From contig PLJC01000018.1 in assembly GCA_003139545.1 (NCBI GenBank), positions 186,148 through 250,147 of the forward strand: a stretch of 64,000 nt of DNA, in the 5' to 3' direction. A program made the translations under genes and the position numbers. The notes beneath the pieces are model-generated. The model had not been told where the DNA came from and ran no database searches. It saw nothing but the letters and a program-made list of their open reading frames with translations. Shown here piece after piece: positions 23,444 to 33,115 of this stretch; positions within the stretch are counted from its first letter, which is position 1, and every line of letters starts with the position of its first letter. Origin of the DNA: Actinomycetota bacterium (lineage in GTDB: Bacteria; Actinomycetota; Thermoleophilia; Gaiellales; Gaiellaceae).

Positions 23444-24209
23444 GACGGTCGCCGTCATCGCGCACGGCCGCATCGACGTCGGCCCTGCTGTCGAACGCGT
23501 GCGCAAGGTTGCCGCAGAGGCAGGCGTGACGATCGTCGACGAGCCTACGGACGCCGACCTGACCGTGGCGGTCGGAGGCGACGGGACCATCCTGCGCACG
23601 CTCGCGCGTCTGCTCGGCACCGACGTGCCGGTGATCGGCGTCAACTTCGGCCGCGTCGGCTTTCTCGCCTCGATCACGCCGGAGGCGCTGGAACGCGATC
23701 TCGCGCGGGTCTTCGCCGGCGAGTACCGCGTCCTCGAGCTGCCGACGCTCGAGGTGAAGCTCGACGGCCAGCAGTTTGTCGCGGTCAACGACGTCGTGAC
23801 GACGAGCGCGACGCTCGGCCGCATGATCGAGCTGACGTATTCCGTCGGCGGCGAGGACCTCGGCACGATCCCCTGCGACGGGATGATCTGCTCCACGCCG
23901 TCGGGCTCGACCGCGTACAACCTCTCCAACGGCGGCCCGGTCCTCGTGCGGGGAGTCGACGCGATGGCGATCACGTTCATCGCCCCGCACTCGCTGCACG
24001 CGCGGCCGCTCGTCGTTCCGCGCGGCTCGCCGCTGACGGTGCGGAATGCGACCTCCGACGTCGCGGTCTGCGTGCTCGTCGACGGCCATCAGGTGGCGCA
24101 GATGAAGGCCGGAGACGAGATCGTGATCGCGCTCGGCGCCCAGCGCAGCCTGCTCGCGACCCTGCCGGAGACGACCTTCTTCGGCCGCTATCGCGAGACC
24201 TTCGCCTAA
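23403..24209 (+). CDS. nadK: NAD kinase
   Basis: This 268-aa ATP-NAD kinase makes NADP. The GGDGT motif (AVGGDGTILRT), GVNFGRVGFLA, an ND variant of the usual NE motif (VAVNDVV), and the TPSGSTAYNLSNGGP segment are present. ATG 23403 places the start inside the end of tlyA, indicating coupling, and gives a normal ~15-residue lead before the first strand. A short hairpin follows the stop. Confidence 0.95.
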   Translation: MTSTSELPQPSKPETVAVIAHGRIDVGPAVERVRKVAAEAGVTIVDEPTDADLTVAVGGDGTILRTLARLLGTDVPVIGVNFGRVGFLASITPEALERDLARVFAGEYRVLELPTLEVKLDGQQFVAVNDVVTTSATLGRMIELTYSVGGEDLGTIPCDGMICSTPSGSTAYNLSNGGPVLVRGVDAMAITFIAPHSLHARPLVVPRGSPLTVRNATSDVAVCVLVDGHQVAQMKAGDEIVIALGAQRSLLATLPETTFFGRYRETFA

Positions 24210-24219
24210 ACGGCCAATG

Positions 24220-24238
24220 GAGGGCGTCGGGAGCCCTC
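24220..24238 (+). terminator. Hairpin between nadK and recN, possible terminator
   Basis: GAGGGC (24220-24225) pairs with GCCCTC (24233-24238) around a 7-nt loop, 10 nt after the nadK stop. There is no T-run; the -10 of recN begins 2 nt later. It may act as a weak terminator or as an operator of the recN promoter. Confidence 0.3.
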
Positions 24239-24240
24239 TC

Positions 24241-24246
24241 TAGACT
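24241..24246 (+). promoter_or_regulatory. -10 element (TAGACT) for recN
   Basis: TAGACT ends 7 nt before the recN ATG at 24254. No GAAC-N4-GTTC LexA box is visible here, although recN is SOS-controlled in many bacteria. Confidence 0.45.
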
Positions 24247-24253
24247 CGATCCC

Positions 24254-25852
24254 ATGCTGCGCCGCCTGCGTATCGACAATCTCGTCCTCATCCGCACGGC
24301 CGAGCTCGAGCTCGCGCCGGGCCTGAACGCGATCACCGGGGAGACGGGAGCGGGGAAGACGATCCTCGCGCAGGCGGTCGGCCTCCTGCTCGGGACGAAG
24401 GCGGACGACTCGTTCGTCGGGCCGGCCGCGGACGAGGCGTACGTCGAGGCGGAGCTGGACATCCCGGCCGAGCTGGACGAGCTTGCCGAGCTCCAGCCGG
24501 AGGACGAGGACGCGCTCGTCGTCGCGCGTCGCGTGTTCGCGGACGGACGGACCCGCGCATACGCCTGGGGCCGTGCAGCAGCGCGTGAGGACGTCGCTGC
24601 GGCCGTCGAGCGCGTGATCGCGATGTCCGGGCAGTTCGAGCAGCGCCGCCTGGCGCGCCCGTCGTACCAGCTCGAGCTGCTCGACCGCTTTACGGGGGTC
24701 GACCGCGAGCCGATGCGAACGGCCTGGCGCGAGTTGCAGGCGGCGCGGCGCCGCCACGAGGAGTTGACCGCCAACGCGGCTGTCGCCGAAGCCCGGATCG
24801 CGGAGCTGCGCGCGCTCGCCGAGGACACGGAGGGGATGGAAGACGGGGACGAGGAACAGCTGCGCGGCGACCGCGAGCGCCTGCGGCACGTCGCCGAGCT
24901 CGCGGAGGCCGCGTCCGCGGCCGCGAACGCGCTCACGCCCGACGAGGGCGAGGGCGCCGCCGGGCTCGTCGCGCTCGCCGAGCGGGCGGTTGCGCCGCTC
25001 GAACGGCTCGCGCCCGAGCTCCAGCGCGCGGGCGACGACCTGCGCGACGTCGAGTTGCGTCTGCGCGAGACCGCGTCGGAGCTGAGCTCGTTCCTTGCCT
25101 CGCTCGAAGCGGAGCCGGGCCGGCTGGAGGAGCTCGAGGCCGGTCTCGACCGGATCGCCGAGGCGAAGCGCCGGTTCCGCGTGGCCACGTACGAGGAGCT
25201 GATGCAGCGCGCGGCGGAGGCGCGCGAGGAGCTGGCGGCGCTCGACGGAGGCGTCGATCCGGCCGCGGCGGCCGCGGCAGCCCTCGAGGCTGCGGAGGCA
25301 CGCGTGCACGACCTCGCCATCGAGCTACGCGCGGAGCGGAACGCGGCGTCGCCGGCGTTCGCGGACGCCGTTGCGGCCGAGCTGCACGACGTCGGCATGG
25401 GCGAGGGCGAGTTCGTCTGCGAGATGCGCGAGCGGGAGATGGGGGCGACCGGCGCGGACGAGGCGGTCTTCCTCATCCGTCCGAACGCCGGGATGCCGTT
25501 CGGCCCCGTCGCCGACACCGCCTCGGGCGGCGAGCTGTCGCGCATCGCGCTCGCGATCGCGGCGGTCGCGGGCGGCGAGACGCTCGTGTTCGACGAGATC
25601 GACGCCGGCATCGGCGGGGAGACGGCCAATGCAGTCGGGCGGGTGCTCCGGCGGCTCGCGGAGCGGGCGCAGGTCATCACCATCACGCACCTGCCGCAGA
25701 TCGCGGCCGTCGCAGACCGGCACTTCCGGGTCGAAAAGATCCCGGGCGATCCCACGCACACGCGGATCGAGCAGCTGGGCGAGGACGAGCGCAAGGCCGA
25801 GCTCGAGCGGATGCTCGGCGGCCAGGAGTTCCTTGCCACGGTACGCAGCTGA
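24254..25852 (+). CDS. recN: DNA repair protein RecN
   Basis: This 532-aa SMC-like ATPase acts in double-strand break repair. Walker A (ITGETGAGKTILAQAV) is near the N-terminus. A long central helical coiled coil (about residues 150-390) has many E/R/A heptads. The ABC signature TASGGELSRIALAIA and Walker B LVFDEIDAGIGGETA close the head, with the switch histidine in ITHLPQIAA. Slightly shorter than the usual 550-590. The last 20 nt overlap the SRPBCC gene. Confidence 0.96.
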   Translation: MLRRLRIDNLVLIRTAELELAPGLNAITGETGAGKTILAQAVGLLLGTKADDSFVGPAADEAYVEAELDIPAELDELAELQPEDEDALVVARRVFADGRTRAYAWGRAAAREDVAAAVERVIAMSGQFEQRRLARPSYQLELLDRFTGVDREPMRTAWRELQAARRRHEELTANAAVAEARIAELRALAEDTEGMEDGDEEQLRGDRERLRHVAELAEAASAAANALTPDEGEGAAGLVALAERAVAPLERLAPELQRAGDDLRDVELRLRETASELSSFLASLEAEPGRLEELEAGLDRIAEAKRRFRVATYEELMQRAAEAREELAALDGGVDPAAAAAAALEAAEARVHDLAIELRAERNAASPAFADAVAAELHDVGMGEGEFVCEMREREMGATGADEAVFLIRPNAGMPFGPVADTASGGELSRIALAIAAVAGGETLVFDEIDAGIGGETANAVGRVLRRLAERAQVITITHLPQIAAVADRHFRVEKIPGDPTHTRIEQLGEDERKAELERMLGGQEFLATVRS

Positions 25853-26246
25853 GCGCGTCCTGCTCGCCCCGGTCGAGGACGTCTGGGCGTTCGTGGCCGA
25901 GCCGTACCACCTGTCCGACTGGTGGCCGGGCATCTCGGGCGTCGAGCCGGACCGGCGCGGGCTGGCGGCAGGGGCGCGGTGGAAGGTGCAGGGGCCGAGC
26001 TATCTCCGGAAGCCGGAGACACCGGCCGTGCTCCTCGTCCGTGCCGTCGAACCGCGGCGTCTGTTCTCTTTCGAGCTCCTCAGCGAGCACCTGGTCGCAG
26101 AGCTCGCCCTCCGTCCAGTCGATGCTCGCCGCACGGAGGCTGCCCTCACGGTCGAATTCGCCTGGTGGAACATCTTCCGCGGCACGCTCCCGAAGGAGGC
26201 GCTCACGCGGCTGTACGACCTCGTCCAGACCGCGGCGGAGCGTTGA
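25833..26246 (+). CDS. SRPBCC (START-like) family protein
   Basis: This 137-aa protein has the polyketide cyclase/SRPBCC fold pattern: AAERVLLAPVEDVWAFVAEPYHLSDWWPGI at the N-terminus, a middle set of strands, and a long C-terminal helix (EALTRLYDLVQTAAE). Such proteins bind hydrophobic ligands; no catalytic residue can be assigned. The TTG at 25833 is chosen because it has AGGAG about 5 nt upstream and gives the family-typical N-terminus. It overlaps recN by 20 nt. Confidence 0.75.
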   Translation: MPRYAAERVLLAPVEDVWAFVAEPYHLSDWWPGISGVEPDRRGLAAGARWKVQGPSYLRKPETPAVLLVRAVEPRRLFSFELLSEHLVAELALRPVDARRTEAALTVEFAWWNIFRGTLPKEALTRLYDLVQTAAER

Positions 26247-26259
26247 CCTCCGCTACTGC

Positions 26260-26265
26260 TACCCT
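26260..26265 (+). promoter_or_regulatory. -10 element (TACCCT) for pyrG
   Basis: TACCCT ends 8 nt before the pyrG GTG at 26274. No well-spaced -35 is evident; a TTGACC at 26243-26248 is too close (11 bp). Confidence 0.4.
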
Positions 26266-26273
26266 CAAATCCC

Positions 26274-27910
<1,637 letters not shown>

Positions 27911-27914
<4 letters not shown>

Positions 27915-28999
27915 CGGAGGTCGTCGACCTCTTCCTCGAGCTCGCGGCGATCGCGAGCCCACCCGGCGAAGAGCGCGCGGTCGCCGACGTCGTCACGCGC
28001 TACCTGCGCGATCTCGGTCTCGACAGCGACGAGGACGACTTCGGCAACGTCTACACGCGGATCGAGCCGACGGCCGAGGGGAAGCCGCTCTTCTTCTGCG
28101 CCCACCTCGACACCGTGCCGCCCGACGGCAGGCTCGAGCCCGTCCTCGGCGAGGACGGCGTCATCCGCAATGCGGGCGGGACGATCCTCGGTGCCGACAA
28201 CAAGTCCGCGGTCGTCGCCATGCTGGAGGGCGCGCGGCGCGTGCTCGCCGAGGGCCGCCCGCACGGCGGCATCGAACTGCTGTTCACGATGCAGGAGGAG
28301 ATCGGCCTGCTCGGCGCCGCGGCGTTCGACCACACGCGCTTCCACGCGCAACTCGGCTACGTCTACGACCAGGCGGCGCCGATCGGCGAGATCATCCTCG
28401 GCGCTCCGTGGGCGCAGGGCATCGAGGTCACCTTCCATGGCCGCGCATCGCACTCGGGGATGTTCCCCGAGGAGGGCCGCTCCGCGATCCAGGCGGCGGC
28501 GAAGGCGATCGCCGATCTGCGGCTCGGCCGCGTCGACGACGAGACGACGGCCAACGTCGGCGTCATCTCCGGCGGGACGGCCGGGAACATCGTTCCTGAG
28601 TGGTGCACGTTCCTCGCGGAAGCGCGCTGCCACGACGAGCGGAAGCTGAACGACATCGTGCAGGAGATGCTGGACGCATTCACGTTCGCCGCCACGGCGA
28701 CCGAGTGCGAAGTCTCCACTGCTTTGAAGAAGACGTATCGCGGTTACCGCTTCGCGAAGAGCGACGACGTCGTGCGCCTTGCAGCGGACGCACTCGAGCG
28801 TTGCGGCCATACGGTGAGCTACGCGCTCTCGGGCGGCGCCGCCGACGCGAACTCGTTCAACGAGCGTGGGCTGCGCTGCGTCAACCTCGCGAACGGCATG
28901 ACCGACATCCACACGCCGAACGAGCGCATCTCCGTCGCCGACCTCGAGGGGATGGTCGACGTCACGCTCGCGCTCGTCGAGACCGCTCGTGCAGCCTGA
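27911..28999 (+). CDS. M20 family peptidase, tripeptidase T-like
   Basis: This 362-aa zinc peptidase has [11 protein letters not shown] (zinc His and catalytic Asp), [13 protein letters not shown], the catalytic glutamate pair in [12 protein letters not shown], a dimerisation domain starting [16 protein letters not shown], and the C-terminal [13 protein letters not shown] zinc histidine. It resembles PepT-like aminotripeptidases; exact peptide specificity is uncertain. The TTG start at 27911 overlaps the pyrG stop. Confidence 0.88.
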
Positions 29000-29504
29000 C
29001 TCGTCCGAGGTTGTGTGGCAGGGCAAGCTGCTCGCGGTCACCGTCGAGCGCTGGGGCGAGCACGAGCGCGAGATCGTCGAGCATCCAGGCGCGGTCGCGA
29101 TCGTGGCCGTCGACACCGAGGGCGAGATGGCGTTCGTCCGCCAGGTGCGCGAGGCCACCCGCGGGCGGCTGCTTGAGATTCCGGCCGGAACGCGCGAGCC
29201 CGGCGAGGAGCCGCTCGCCACGGCGAAGCGCGAGCTGCACGAGGAGTGCGGCCTCACCGGCGGGACGTGGAGCGAGCTCGGTGCCTTCTGGACGACGCCC
29301 GGCTTCTCGCGCGAGTACATGCATGTCTTCCTCGCGGAGGGCGTCGAGCGCGGCGAGGCTGCGCCGGAGGCGGACGAGGAGCTCGAGATCGTTCGCTACC
29401 CGGCCGCCGGCGTCGCCGCCCTCATCCCGGAGATCGAGGACGCGAAGACGCTCGCCGGCCTGCTGCTCTATCTCACCAGCCGCGCCACGACGCCCGGGAA
29501 ATGA
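28989..29504 (+). CDS. Nudix hydrolase, ADP-ribose pyrophosphatase type
   Basis: This 171-aa protein has a complete Nudix box, G(TREPG)E(EPLATAK)RELHEECGL, preceded by RLLEIPAGT and followed by FWTTPGFSREYMHVFLAEG, a pattern typical of ADP-ribose pyrophosphatases. It removes toxic ADP-ribose or related nucleoside diphosphates. GTG start lies inside the end of the M20 gene. Its 3' end overlaps the convergent DUF6636-like gene by 32 bp. Confidence 0.88.
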   Translation: MQPDSSEVVWQGKLLAVTVERWGEHEREIVEHPGAVAIVAVDTEGEMAFVRQVREATRGRLLEIPAGTREPGEEPLATAKRELHEECGLTGGTWSELGAFWTTPGFSREYMHVFLAEGVERGEAAPEADEELEIVRYPAAGVAALIPEIEDAKTLAGLLLYLTSRATTPGK

Positions 29505-29907
29505 AGATCCCGTGGCCGCGGGCGCTGCACGTCAGGCCCGTGAAGCGCGAGGTGCACGTGAACGACGCGAAGTGCCAGCTCTTGCCGTACGCGAGCTTCG
29601 CGTACGCCGGAGAGCCGCTGTTCGAGTTGTAGAGGATCCCGCCCGAGCAGCTCGGAACGGTCTTGCGGGTGGAGTAGACCTCCCAGCCGTGCCAGTCGAG
29701 GCCGGAGTGCGCCATGCAGTCGCTCTGCTCGTGGGCGGTGTACGAGGCCTGGTGGATGTCGCACAGCAGGTGGCCGGGCGGGCCGGGGACGTAGAAGCAG
29801 TGGATGTTGCCGCTCGGCGTGACGACGCCGGGGAGCGGCGTCTTCGCAGCGTGCGCCGCGGGAACGGAGGCAGCCAAAAGCACCGCAGTGAGAAGGGCCA
29901 GCTTCAT
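29473..29907 (-). CDS. Secreted DUF6636-like protein
   Basis: This 144-aa exported protein has a clear signal peptide (MKLALLTAVLLAASVPAAHA, cleavage after AHA) and a mature region with TPSGNIHCFYVPG and LLCDIHQ motifs, several cysteines likely in disulfides, and SARGHGIFISR near the end. This resembles DUF6636. ATG 29907 has TACGCT 7 nt upstream on its strand. Function unknown. Confidence 0.7.
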   Translation of the reverse strand: MKLALLTAVLLAASVPAAHAAKTPLPGVVTPSGNIHCFYVPGPPGHLLCDIHQASYTAHEQSDCMAHSGLDWHGWEVYSTRKTVPSCSGGILYNSNSGSPAYAKLAYGKSWHFASFTCTSRFTGLTCSARGHGIFISRASWRGW

Positions 29908-29914
29908 CCAGGCG

Positions 29915-29959
29915 AGCGTATGGCTCGCGTGTTGTGTTTCCGTAAGGAGTCGGTATTGT
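29915..29959. promoter_or_regulatory. Divergent promoters, DUF6636-like gene and ald
   Basis: Minus strand: TACGCT (29920-29915) lies 7 nt before the ATG at 29907. Plus strand: TTGTGT (29932-29937), 16-bp spacer, then TATTGT (29954-29959), 9 nt before the ald GTG at 29969. Confidence 0.45.
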
Positions 29960-29968
29960 CCGCGCGTC

Positions 29969-31093
29969 GTGCGGATCGGTGTCGCCAGGGAGATCAAGAC
30001 CGATGAGTACCGGGTCGCGCTGACGCCGGCAGGCGCGCGCGAGCTCGTGCTCAAGGGACACGACGTCCTGATCGAGACGACCGCCGGCGACGGCAGCTCG
30101 TTCCCGGATTCGGACTACGAGCGCGCGGGCGCGGAGATCGTGTCGGTCGACGACGTCTGGAATCGCGCCGAGCTGCTGTTGAAGGTGAAAGAGCCGATCG
30201 CGGTCGAGTACCGGCGCCTGCGCGAGGGGCTCGTCCTCTTCACGTATCTGCACATCGCCGCCGACGCGCCGCTCACGCATGCGCTCGCCGACAGCGGCAT
30301 CGTGGCCGTCGCGTACGAGACCGTCGAGACCGACGACCGCCGGCTGCCGCTGCTCGCGCCGATGAGCGAGATCGCCGGACGTCTCGCCGCCCAGGCGGGC
30401 GCGCATTTCCTCGAGAAGCCCCTCGGCGGGCGCGGCGTCCTGCTCGGAGGTGTGCCCGGCGTCGCGCCCGGACGTGTGCTCGTGCTCGGCGGCGGGATCG
30501 TGGGCTACAACTCCGCGATCATCGCGCTCGGGCTCGGTGCACAGGTGACGATCCTCGAACGGTCGATCGACCGCATGCGGCACCTGGACGAGATCCTCTC
30601 CGGCCGCGTCAGCCTCGTCATGTCGTCGACGCTGCAGATCGAGTCGTCGATCGCGGACGCGGACGTCGTGATCGGCGCCGTTCTCATTCCCGGCGCTCGC
30701 GCTCCGAAGCTCGTCACGCGCGCCATGCTGAAGGAGATGAAGCCGGGTGCGGTGATCGTCGACGTCGCGATCGACCAGGGCGGCTGCTTCGAGACGTCAC
30801 ACCCGACCACGCACACCGATCCGGTGTACACGGTCGACGGCATCCTCCACTACTGCGTGGCGAACATGCCGGGCGGCGTGCCGATCACGTCGACGAAGGC
30901 GCTGACGAACGCGACGCTCCCGTACGTCGAGGAGATCGCCGACAACGGTCTCGCCCGTGCCGTCGCCCGCGACCGGTCGCTCGCACGCGGCGTGAACGTG
31001 GTCGAAGGGAAGATCGTCTACGAGGCGGTGGCCGAGGCGCACGACCTCGAGTTCACGCCGCTCGAGGACGTCCTCCCGCTCGCGCCCGCCTAG
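29969..31093 (+). CDS. ald: Alanine dehydrogenase
   Basis: This 374-aa enzyme interconverts L-alanine and pyruvate with NAD. It has RIGVAREIKTDEYRVALTPAG at the N-terminus, LLKVKEP (substrate lysine), LFTYLHIAAD, the Rossmann motif VLGGGIVGYNSA, DVAIDQGGCFETSHPTTH, and CVANMPGGVPITSTKALTNATLPY at the C-terminal end. Length is typical. GTG 29969 gives the conserved start. Its stop interlocks (CTAG) with a convergent 43-aa gene. Confidence 0.95.
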   Translation: MRIGVAREIKTDEYRVALTPAGARELVLKGHDVLIETTAGDGSSFPDSDYERAGAEIVSVDDVWNRAELLLKVKEPIAVEYRRLREGLVLFTYLHIAADAPLTHALADSGIVAVAYETVETDDRRLPLLAPMSEIAGRLAAQAGAHFLEKPLGGRGVLLGGVPGVAPGRVLVLGGGIVGYNSAIIALGLGAQVTILERSIDRMRHLDEILSGRVSLVMSSTLQIESSIADADVVIGAVLIPGARAPKLVTRAMLKEMKPGAVIVDVAIDQGGCFETSHPTTHTDPVYTVDGILHYCVANMPGGVPITSTKALTNATLPYVEEIADNGLARAVARDRSLARGVNVVEGKIVYEAVAEAHDLEFTPLEDVLPLAPA

Positions 31094-31221
31094 CCCTTCG
31101 GCGCTGCGTCCGGCTTCTTGGGCGGCGCGAGCCGAACGACGAGCCACGTGATGCCCGCAGCCACGCCGATCACGGAGGCGATGAAGACGACGAATCCCAC
31201 TAGGCCGAGGGCGGTGTGCAT
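31090..31221 (-). CDS. Small single-helix membrane protein
   Basis: This 43-aa frame starting MHTALGLVGFVVFIASVIG has one strong membrane segment (about residues 4-31) and a basic, proline-rich tail (RLAPPKKPDAAPKG). No family is recognised. Support: its stop interlocks with ald (CTAG), and TATTCT stands 9 nt upstream of the ATG on the minus strand, overlapping the deoB -10. Function unknown. Confidence 0.55.
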   Translation of the reverse strand: MHTALGLVGFVVFIASVIGVAAGITWLVVRLAPPKKPDAAPKG

Positions 31222-31229
31222 GGCAAACC

Positions 31230-31236
31230 TAGAATA
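31230..31236. promoter_or_regulatory. Shared -10 heptamer TAGAATA, divergent deoB / small membrane gene
   Basis: Plus strand TAGAAT (31230-31235) is 6 nt before the deoB ATG (31242). The complement of 31231-31236 reads TATTCT, 9 nt before the minus-strand ATG at 31221. One 7-bp element could serve both directions. Confidence 0.45.
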
Positions 31237-31241
31237 GCCCC

Positions 31242-32408
31242 ATGCCACGAGCGTGCGTGATCGTCCTCGATGCCGTCGGTGCGGGAGCACTTCCCGACGC
31301 CGCGACCTACGGGGACGAGGGCTCGGACACGCTCGGGAACGTCGCCAAGGCCGTCGGAGGCCTCGATCTACCGAACATGGAGGCTCTCGGGCTCGGCAAC
31401 GTCGAGCCGCTGGAAGGCTGCCCGCCGCAGCCCGGCGCACCCGCGGTCGCCGGCCGGCTGGTCGAGCGTTCGAAGGGCAAGGACACGACCACGGGCCACT
31501 GGGAGATGATGGGCATCGTCACCGCCCAGGCCTTCCCGACGTATCCGCACGGCTTTCCGCACGACGTCATCGACCCGTTCATGCACAAGACCGGGCGCGG
31601 CGTCCTCGGCAACAAGGTCGCGTCGGGGACAGACATCATCATGGAGCTCGGCGAGGAGCACCAGAAGACGGGCAAGTGGATCGTGTACACGTCCGCCGAC
31701 TCGGTCTTTCAGATCGCGGCGCACGAGGAGACGGTTCCGCTCGAGGAGCTGTACGAGGCGTGCCGCGACGCACGCGAGATCCTCACCGGCAAGGACGCGG
31801 TCGGCCGAGTGATCGCGCGGCCGTTCATCGGCGAGCCGGGCAACTACACCCGCACGCCGAACCGGCACGACTTCTCGCTCGTACCGCGCAAGCCCAACTA
31901 CCTGACGCTCATCCGGGACGCCGGCATGAAGGTGCACGGCGTCGGCAAGATCGGCGACATCTTCGCCAACCAGGACATCGACGAGTCGAACCCGACGAAA
32001 TCGAACATCGACGGCATCCAGGTCACGGAGAAGCTCCTGCAGGAGCTGGACGAGGGCTTTGTCTTCGTCAATCTCGTCGAGACCGACATGCTGTGGGGCC
32101 ATCGGAACGACCCGGTGAACTTCCATCGTTGCCTCCAGGACTTCGACCGCCGCCTGCCCGACCTGCTCGAGGCGCTGCGCCCCGGCGACTTGCTCATCGT
32201 CACCTCCGACCACGGCTGCGATCCGACCACGCCGTCGACGGATCACTCGCGCGAGCACGCGATGCTGCTTGCGTACGTCGCCGGCCACAACGCGTCCGGG
32301 CGCGTCTACGAGGGCGAGTTCGCCGACGTCGGCGCGACGGTGAACGCGTGGCTGAAGGGCAAGGCCCCGTCGCGCGGCATCCCGGGCCAGCCGATCCTCA
32401 CGCCGTGA
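31242..32408 (+). CDS. deoB: Phosphopentomutase DeoB
   Basis: This 388-aa alkaline-phosphatase-superfamily enzyme interconverts (deoxy)ribose 1- and 5-phosphates. It shows VIVLDAVGAGALPDA with the metal aspartate, TTGHWEMMG with the phospho-threonine, and TSDHGCDPTTPSTDHSREH with the second metal site. Length is typical. It heads a deoB-methyltransferase-deoA unit, consistent with nucleoside salvage and catabolism. Confidence 0.95.
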   Translation: MPRACVIVLDAVGAGALPDAATYGDEGSDTLGNVAKAVGGLDLPNMEALGLGNVEPLEGCPPQPGAPAVAGRLVERSKGKDTTTGHWEMMGIVTAQAFPTYPHGFPHDVIDPFMHKTGRGVLGNKVASGTDIIMELGEEHQKTGKWIVYTSADSVFQIAAHEETVPLEELYEACRDAREILTGKDAVGRVIARPFIGEPGNYTRTPNRHDFSLVPRKPNYLTLIRDAGMKVHGVGKIGDIFANQDIDESNPTKSNIDGIQVTEKLLQELDEGFVFVNLVETDMLWGHRNDPVNFHRCLQDFDRRLPDLLEALRPGDLLIVTSDHGCDPTTPSTDHSREHAMLLAYVAGHNASGRVYEGEFADVGATVNAWLKGKAPSRGIPGQPILTP

Positions 32409-33115
32409 CGCTGAACGACCCTGAGGTCGTCGCCAGCGAGTACGCGGACGAGTCGCGTTTCCTCGTGCGCCGCGCGGCGTTCGCGCACTCGACCGGGCCG
32501 AGCGCGCTCGATACGCTCTTCGAGGCAGTGGCCGAGGCGCTCCCGCGCCGGTACCTCGAGGTCGGCTGCGGGCCGGGCGACATGGCGGCCCGCGTGGCGG
32601 ACGAGCTCGGGATCGAGGTCGTCGCGCTCGACATCTCGCCGCGCATGGTCGAGCTCACGCGCGAGCGCGGCGTCGACGCGCGCGTCGGCGACGTTCAGGA
32701 GCTTCCGTTCGAGGACGGATCGTTCGATTGCGCGGTCGCCGCCTGGATGCTCTACCACGTGCCTGACCTCGACCGAGGGCTCTCGGAGCTCGCGCGCGTG
32801 CTCCGGCCGGGCGGTCGGCTCGTCGCGGCGACGAACAGCATCGACAACATGCACGAGCTCTGGGATCTCGTCGGCCGCGACCGCCACACCGAGACGATCC
32901 AGTTCTTCGCAGAGAACGGGGAGAAGCCGCTCCGTCGCCACTTCGCATCCGTCGAACGGCGGGACGTCATCGGCGAGATGTCCTTCACGCGCGAGGCCGT
33001 GCGCGACTACCTCGCCAATTCGATCAGCCACGCCCACCTGGCCGAGAGGGTGCCGGACTTCGAGGAACCACTTGCAATGACGCGGTACATGACGATCTTC
33101 GTGGCCACGAAGTGA
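32405..33115 (+). CDS. Class I SAM-dependent methyltransferase
   Basis: This 236-aa UbiE/Methyltransf_11-type protein has motif I RYLEVGCGPGDMAARVA, an acidic strand-end VVALDISPRMVELT, DVQELPFEDGSFDCAVAAWMLYHVPD, and LRPGGRLVAAT. The substrate is unknown. It is coupled by GTGA to deoB and to deoA, an unusual position for a methyltransferase in a nucleoside operon; a link to that pathway is only suggested. Confidence 0.85.
   Translation: MTLNDPEVVASEYADESRFLVRRAAFAHSTGPSALDTLFEAVAEALPRRYLEVGCGPGDMAARVADELGIEVVALDISPRMVELTRERGVDARVGDVQELPFEDGSFDCAVAAWMLYHVPDLDRGLSELARVLRPGGRLVAATNSIDNMHELWDLVGRDRHTETIQFFAENGEKPLRRHFASVERRDVIGEMSFTREAVRDYLANSISHAHLAERVPDFEEPLAMTRYMTIFVATK

Noticed and set aside
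24210-24253. LexA box for recN
   Set aside because: No GAAC-N4-GTTC or close variant is present in the nadK-recN gap.
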